Assembly (NCBI GenBank): GCA_021613335.1
Contig: JAJTWR010000182.1
Span: forward strand, 2,097,501 to 2,161,500
Length of the DNA stretch: 64,000 bases
Source: Whitmania pigra
Taxonomy: Eukaryota; Annelida; Clitellata; Hirudinida; Haemopidae
Reading direction: 5' to 3'
The stretch's first letter is position 1. Every line of letters starts with the position of its first letter. Under the pieces are notes generated by a model. That model saw only the letters and a list, made by a program, of their open reading frames with translations, searched no databases and was not told where the DNA came from. The translations under genes were made by a program, and so were the position numbers. This document shows, piece after piece, positions 57,882 to 64,000 of the stretch.

Positions 57882-60800
57882 TTAACCAAAGCTACCCCAG
57901 GAGCAGCCACTGAATGATCCCCAGCTCCCAGAGCTCCAACTGCAAGAACCCCAACTTCCTCTGCCCCAGCCTCTGCCAAAGCCCCAACCACCGTACCCTC
58001 CAAACATCCGACTGGCAGCATAGCCGGCCACTGCTCCACCTAGGACACCTGGTGATTGAAAGTTTGAAAGTTTAGTCATGCCGTGGTAGAACTGCACATC
58101 ACAATATCTATTTAAAATCATTGACAAGCTCCTATTGTAGTTAGTTATTACAAAATGTTATTATTAATTTTCATTGTCATTAAATTTCTCAATAATGCCA
58201 ATTAAAACAGTTTGCAAATTCAGACCTGCAGCCATCTTTCCATAGCCAGGAGAGGATTTATTTTTCTCCTTGATGACAATCGTCTGAGGCTGAACGTAAC
58301 TTGCAGTTGCTCCACCTTCAGAAGCCAAAATATGTTTTTGAAAAAATAATAAACATAAACGTCAAACAACAAAAAAGTAATTTAAAACTACAAGTTGTGA
58401 GCTCTCTTTATCTGCTATTTTACTCCATTAGAAGAAGCATAATACGAATGCCTCAAGTTGGTACATGTTAATGACATGTGTGACTTGGTCATAAATAACA
58501 TTCTGAACAAAAAGACAAACGTTCTTGTATGTAATGCTTCCTGATAGTTGTTTTTTCAAAATCTTTGAATTATTTCCAATTAAAAAATAATATCTTATTA
58601 AGGTTTTGAATGCATCATCATTCCAAGGACACCCAGAACATTAAGCATTGCATCGTTCTTGATTATTTCACTTATTTAATTAACTTATTTAACTCCAAAG
58701 TAACTTGAAGCATACCATTAGCATAAGCAGGCTGAGCATAAGGATAGGTGGGCTGCTGTGGATAGCCCTGGTAGGGTGTGTAGCCTGTTAAATGGGTAAC
58801 TTATAAATTAAATTCATAAAAATTATAATAATTACACCTCAATAAAATATTCTTAAGTATTGTAATTATTTATATTATGGTCATGATGGGCTTAAACCAC
58901 CCTTAAGATTGTCTAACATTCATTCATTATATTTATAATTTATTATCATTATGACAATTCCAGAACAAAAATGACTGTTAGGGATTTTCCAAATTTCAGC
59001 TTGTATTAATTACCTCCAGGATAGCTTTGTGGTTGTTGTTGAGGATAATAGTGTTGTTGTTGTTGCTGCTGTGGGTAAGGAACAGCAGGGGCATAAGGAT
59101 AGGGAGAGGTTTGAGCAGCTGGGTAGGGAGAGGGTTGGGCAGTTGGGTAGTATTGTTGGTAGGGCTGTTGAGCTGGAGGATAGCCTAGGGGAGAACTTCT
59201 TGGAGCTGAATTACCTGAAACTGATCCAAATAGATAGCAGACGATTTTCACTTATCATTTAATCAAATAACAATCAGCTATGTTCAACAATAATACAACG
59301 AGGACAAACATGTATCATAATATCATGTTTCTTAAGCAATGGCAATAATTCAGAAATTCATTCTAAAGCAGTTGAGACACACTCAACAATTTCAAAAAAT
59401 ATCCGAATAAACGCAATGAACGAAGACTGACATATAATTCCACTACTATAATAAACAGCAAAATATTAATTATTAATTTTTAAATTATCATTCATTTATC
59501 CAATTCATAAGCCACATTAATCTATCACTTATTTTCCATTGACATCTCCAAGACCAAACAAGAAGGGAACCTACTCAAAAGGCCTTCAAAACCTAGGACG
59601 GGACCCTGAGGCAAAGGAGCAGCAGGGACTGGAGAGTAGGGACTGTGGGATATTGGCATGCTCGGTTGCTGTGAATTTGGACACGGCATCCGAGGAAACT
59701 GCATGCAGAGTGTAGTAAGTGTGATGAAGAACCCACATAAATGTTTGATACGTGAAATCAAATACAACCAAACATATCTATATGCATCATTGCAATATTA
59801 AGATTATATGAATTTGAGGAAGAAGTGTATGACTTACAAATGAGACTATGGCAGAAATCCATTCACTGAAAAGAAAGTAAAGTATGAAAAGTTTGAATTT
59901 TCTATAAAAACATTGAATTGCATCAATCAGATGATTTGTTTATCCATACCCACAGCATTTGACAACTAAAATTATAAATGTTAAACTAAGATCATAAATT
60001 ATCATTGTTACAATTTTAAGAGGTTTTAAATTAAAGATAATTAAATAATTAAAACAACCGGACAAATAATTACAATCAGTAATTAGATCATTAGCTTCAA
60101 CATTAACGCTTAAAAAAATCATTGCAGGCAAAAGGCATTTCAAGTTAGTAGATCACAAAAATTCTATTATTATTTCCTGGAAACTCCAACTAAATGTTAG
60201 CAATCAACAAATTGAAAATTACTTGAAGTCATAGTTGCTATCGCAGAGGAAGAAATGGATTTTGCTCTTTTTATTTGGTTCTTCGGGAAATGCAAACATG
60301 TTTTCGAGACTCCCTTCAGATGGCAGGGAAGGACTGAATGGAATGGCTCTGCAGTAAGAGCCGATCGTGAAGAATTCACAGACTTTCTGCAACCATGGTG
60401 CATGTCAGAAATTACGCTGATTGAGTAATATATGCTACAAAAATAAGATGTTTCTGAAAAACAGTGGAAAACAGCTACTTTCACATTTTTCACACATACA
60501 TAAATTGCTTTTTTTTAAATTCTGAAATTATACTCAAGTAGTAGTATTTAATGGCCAGCTCATAGCTGATGACAAAAACATGTAAAAAAATATTCAGGAT
60601 TGTTTTATTTTATTTTTTAGATTCATAAAATTGTGTTTACAGCTCTTTGAATTCATAAAATGTAAAACTTACAGCAATGTTCACATGACCTGACGAGCTC
60701 GATTTCTTCTTTTTATACCAATAAAGTGTGCCAGAGCTATCCAGTTCAACAAAGACTTTTTTCCAGGGATCAACCAAAATCGCCTCTGAAAATAAAGTTT

Positions 60801-60905
60801 GGCTAATGCCAGAGAGACACAAATAAGAATCTTTTGAAAAGATAATAAACAATTACTTCCATATTTTCTCATATAGCCCTGTTTGATTTTCTGTGGCTTG
60901 GACAT
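57882..60905 (-). CDS. PLEKHB: PH-domain protein, evectin (PLEKHB)-like, complete, 9 exons
   Basis: Exons in transcript order: 60905-60857, 60785-60673, 60386-60223, 59865-59838 (28 nt), 59698-59575, 59214-59014, 58784-58716, 58315-58226, 58048-57882. All junctions are GT-AG and in frame; product 334 aa. Residues 6-118 form a PH domain: KQGYMRKYG strand, VDPWKKVFVEL, GTLYWYKK, and the C-terminal helix EWISAI with the invariant Trp111. Next comes a Pro/Gln/Tyr-rich linker (about 119-250) with YPQQ-type repeats. Then QTIVIKEK and a small-residue hydrophobic run GVLGGAVAGYAASRMF, which resembles the QVIIRER...GMLAGAATGMALGSLF end of evectins, membrane-associated PH proteins of Golgi and endosomes. 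The last 35 residues are Gly/Ser/Trp-rich, unlike vertebrate evectins. Stop TAA at 57882-57884. The gene and PH fold are clear; the evectin name rests on the tail alignment. Confidence 0.88.
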
Positions 60906-60909
60906 GTTT

Positions 60910-62150
60910 CAGATGAAAATCTAAGCAAAGGAATTATATAACATAACATTTATTTATTTATAATGGTTTAAGGAGACTGATGTCAGTGTGATAAATCACT
61001 CCTACTTTTCTAATCAATATCCAAATTTCGAGAGCCGAATTTTACTTCTACAGGGAAAAATATGTTTCGCTGCAAATCACGATTTGTGATTATTTTTGGA
61101 ATGAGAAAGCAGATTTCTAACCGCAACACGACAACAAATAATTCAAAAAATTCCTATCAACAGACAAATCCGGAGTGAAGCTAGGTCGATAAACAAAAAC
61201 CAAAACAAAACATCCTAAGCGATGTGTATCCAATAGCTTTTCCACGGCTAGCTTTAACTTAAGATTACCCAGTGATTATTATTAACATGTAATATCTGGA
61301 TAAACCTTTACGCGGCTGAGGGTGTTGTGGTGTGAGTCCCTCAATTTGCCAAAAAAATTCAATTACCTAGTCCATCAATGAATGGGTACAGTGTACTTAA
61401 TATAAACATAGCATAGCTAACATTATCTGGAGATAACCAGTTCGAACCGCTGATGTTTTTTCATCAGAACTTTATCACAACTTTCGTTGGTGCGATGTCC
61501 CACATCATTCAAACTGTTTGTGTCCGATGGACCTATCAAGGACACCATATTCTTAAAGTTTACATCTTAAAGATTTAAATAATATATCGCTGGCAAATGT
61601 GAACGAAATGCATCGTAACTACACCCGTTTCGTTGATTGAATATAGGCATAACCTGAGTTTTCCCAAGATTCCACCAAAGCGCCCTAGACTTTGGAGCCA
61701 CATAACTCAAACAGTTGTTATCAGATCGACCGATTTCATACTTTTTGTCAAAGATTAATGATATAGCTATAATAAAATATATTTTTATTAAATTCTATTT
61801 CGGTTGTATTACTTCTTTTATGGGTTTGTTTTTGTGTGTCCGATAACTTCCCCTTGTTGGCGGTAAATTCATGTACATTGAGTGTCTGCTAGCTTTACCG
61901 ATACAAACACAAAACTCGGCAGATAGATTATGCAAGTTTACAATGAATTACGAAAAAAAATTTAAAATTTGGACAAAATGCAATTTTAAGAGAAATGTTT
62001 GATGATTACGTTGATGTCATTTATTTTGACATTGGTTGAGCAACTAAAAATATTTTTTATCATGAAGTTGTCGCATTTTGTTTTCCGGACGAGTTGCAGT
62101 GAAACTATTCAAATTTAAACAAAAAATTAAAAATCCGGACAGTGCAATAT
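60910..62150. other. Upstream of the PH gene, no gene seen
   Basis: Mixed sequence. 61490-61560 and 61690-61760 share CATNACTCAAACNGTT and GATCGACC/GATGGACC-type words, a diverged dispersed repeat. No coding frame. Confidence 0.4.
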
Positions 62151-62429
62151 AATCCAAGTGATAGTAAAAGCAGTTTTAAATGGCACACATGAGCCTCACC
62201 CCGAATCATATTGTCCCGAAAGAAACCTTGACGTTTACCAAAGACTGTGGAAACATCACCGTTTAAGTATAAGTATTAATAAAAGCAGCGGGATTATTCC
62301 GCAAAGATGCCCAAAGTATTGCACGATTTTTACATATAATAATGAGTTTTTATGAGTTATTCTTATGAATTATTAATAACGAGCATCGATAGAATACATT
62401 TCACATTCAACATTCATCAGAACTATTTC

Positions 62430-64000
62430 ACTCACCAAACATCTATCGTGTTCAAAGGACACGCTTTCCAACTATGCATGCAACTGCCAGACGAGTCAGT
62501 AGCTGCACACGTGACGAAATTCAAGTGTCTCTCGGAGGAGTGGAAATTCAAAAGAAACCTCTCTAAACGTTTGAGCGATCAGTTTGCGAGCAGCATTGCC
62601 AACGAGGACATTCAAAGACAACTAAAAGGCACTGGCAGAAGAAGCAACAGCATCCAAAAAATCGCATCGCGATTTGCAGACACAATCACTTCGACTACGG
62701 GTCACGAATAATTCCGATGCACAATCTCTAGAAACAAAAACAAAAAAAAAGGCTCCTGCCGTAGTTAAGGAGGTGACCGCAGAAGAGATGCAGATTCAGA
62801 TAGGCCGAGCATCCCCAGTGCCACAAGAAAGGGCACATCGCTAGAGTCTGCAGAAAATGTCAAGAGGAGAGAAGCAAAGGGTCAACTACTAGCCACTTAA
62901 ATGCATTTAAAAATAACGACAGACTTTTAAAAAAATATTAAATGCAATGCAGTTGGATATGTCCCCGAATCACATTGTCCGATAGAAACCCAATGTCTTG
63001 CTACTTTTCAATTGGAGGTCTAATCACAGTTTAGTTATAGTTTGGTAGCATAGAAACTAGGAATAGAGCTCGAACATGGTAGCGTGGAGGTCGTTTTACA
63101 AACTCCTGGTGTTTTCGCATTTCAACTATTTCCAAGCGGTATTGTGAGACTTCCGAGTATGCCGAGTACGAATATAACTGCACAGTTAAGAAATTCTCTC
63201 GCCCAGTTCTTGATACACGAAGGATTCGTTGATGCACAAGAGGGAGAACTTCATCAAGCCCAGGTCATTTGTAGTTACAGTTCCCTTGTGAAAAAAGTCT
63301 CGTCATTCAGACTTTGGCAGCAGATGGCATAGGAGTGATTCATCTAAATCGACTGAAGCTGCAATCTGGTCTCGAGACGGTCTTCGAAGGAGAAATCGAG
63401 ATCAGAGCAACGACAGTAGAAGATGCTAAGAACAAGTTGTGATGTTCCTGCAGATATTTCTTTGAGGCCACCAAAAAGGGCATGGATGTAAGCTTTATAG
63501 AAAAGTAACGGGCACTCTAAAGAATAATTACTTCAGCACCAAAGTAATTAATCTTTGGAAACAAGCTTGGTCAACCAATGTATTCAGATTATTTAAAATA
63601 CGACTGGCGAAATTTGGATACTGATTTAAAAAGTAGGAATGGTTTATCACACAGACATTAGTCTCTTTAAACCACTATAAATTAATGTTGTGTTAGGTCT
63701 TCTTTTTAATTACAACAAGCTTAGCATCAAGGAACAATCAGATGCCATCAAAGTGCTCCAGAAGGACATGTGGCAGATTGGTTTTTCGAAGGAAGTCAAT
63801 CATAATTCCCTCATTTCCCCTCATGTGACCAAAGTTCAACCTGATCAATCAGTTTAGCTTCAAATAGACTGAATAGAATGAGGAATCCCCATTAAAATAC
63901 CTTTCCAAGGACCTTACAAGGTGTTGGAGCCAAAAAGAACAAGGTGAAGGTCAAGCTATTCGACGGGGTCAACTCAGGTCGTTTCCGTTGACATTGTTCC
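62430..64000 (+). mobile_element. Decayed Ty3/gypsy-like LTR retrotransposon, runs off the window
   Basis: 62442-62711 encodes a gag-like stretch: LCMQLPDESVAAHVTKFKCL and DQFASSIANEDIQRQLKG, the pattern of Ty3/gypsy gag before the zinc knuckle. At 62815-62875 a knuckle remains as CHKKGHIARVC, but its first Cys is replaced by His and an upstream stop interrupts it. 63297-63441 may be a protease-region remnant (LAADGIGVIHL). 63900-64000 holds the integrase C-terminus in three successive frames: PFQGPYKVLEP, then KKNKVKVKLFDGVNS, then VSVDIV. Reverse transcriptase was not found, so the body is deleted as well as frameshifted. Confidence 0.65.

Noticed and set aside
61425..61470. Possible tRNA B box (GGTTCGAACTGG, minus strand)
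   Set aside because: No A box, acceptor stem or T stem around it.

Overview
This is a window of nuclear DNA from an invertebrate animal, very AT-rich outside genes. The evidence is the set of intron-rich, animal-type genes with GT-AG splice junctions (a GSK3 kinase, an LAMMER-type CLK kinase, an EBAG9/RCAS1 homologue and an evectin-like PH protein), the many microsatellites, and the remnants of several eukaryotic transposon superfamilies. A lophotrochozoan such as an annelid or leech would fit, but that is an impression, not something the sequence proves.

Layout. 1-5,000 is dominated by tri- and tetranucleotide arrays (CATC, CATT, GAT, ATC), including a 132-bp tandem duplication, with two short GC-richer, promoter-like islands. 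5,500-29,500 is a gene-poor, strongly AT-rich mosaic of related 0.1-1 kb segments, nearly all in the same orientation and repeatedly marked by a GGTGTTTYTG motif. It contains the 3' end of an LTR retrotransposon (8.8-10.0 kb), two deletion derivatives of one hAT transposon family (16.5-17.3 and 20.1-21.5 kb), a tRNA-like sequence (16.0 kb), and a 1.44-kb foldback element whose long inverted arms are built of short GC-rich subrepeats and whose loop carries the 3' end of a LINE (21.6-23.0 kb). A rearranged relative lies at 24.4 kb. 31.8-34.2 kb is a pogo/Tigger-like element with clear terminal inverted repeats and TA target duplications. 34.4-37.3 kb is again microsatellite-rich. 37.3-41.0 kb has no gene I can support.

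The gene cluster occupies 41.0-60.9 kb: GSK3 (minus, ten coding exons, 432 aa), EBAG9 (plus, four exons, 216 aa), CLK (minus, thirteen exons, 501 aa) and a PH-domain protein (minus, nine exons, 334 aa). GSK3 and EBAG9 are arranged head to head, with a full palindromic cAMP-response element between them; EBAG9 and CLK converge tail to tail, with a 142-bp miniature of the foldback element in the gap. All four gene models were rebuilt by hand from conserved protein blocks and GT-AG junctions, and reading frame is kept across every junction. They form no obvious single pathway: GSK3 is a signalling kinase with a kept inhibitory Ser9 site, CLK phosphorylates SR splicing factors, and EBAG9 and evectin-like PH proteins are both linked to Golgi/endosomal trafficking in other animals.

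62.2-64.0 kb, running off the window, is a decayed Ty3/gypsy-like LTR retrotransposon with gag, zinc-knuckle and integrase C-terminal remnants in different frames.
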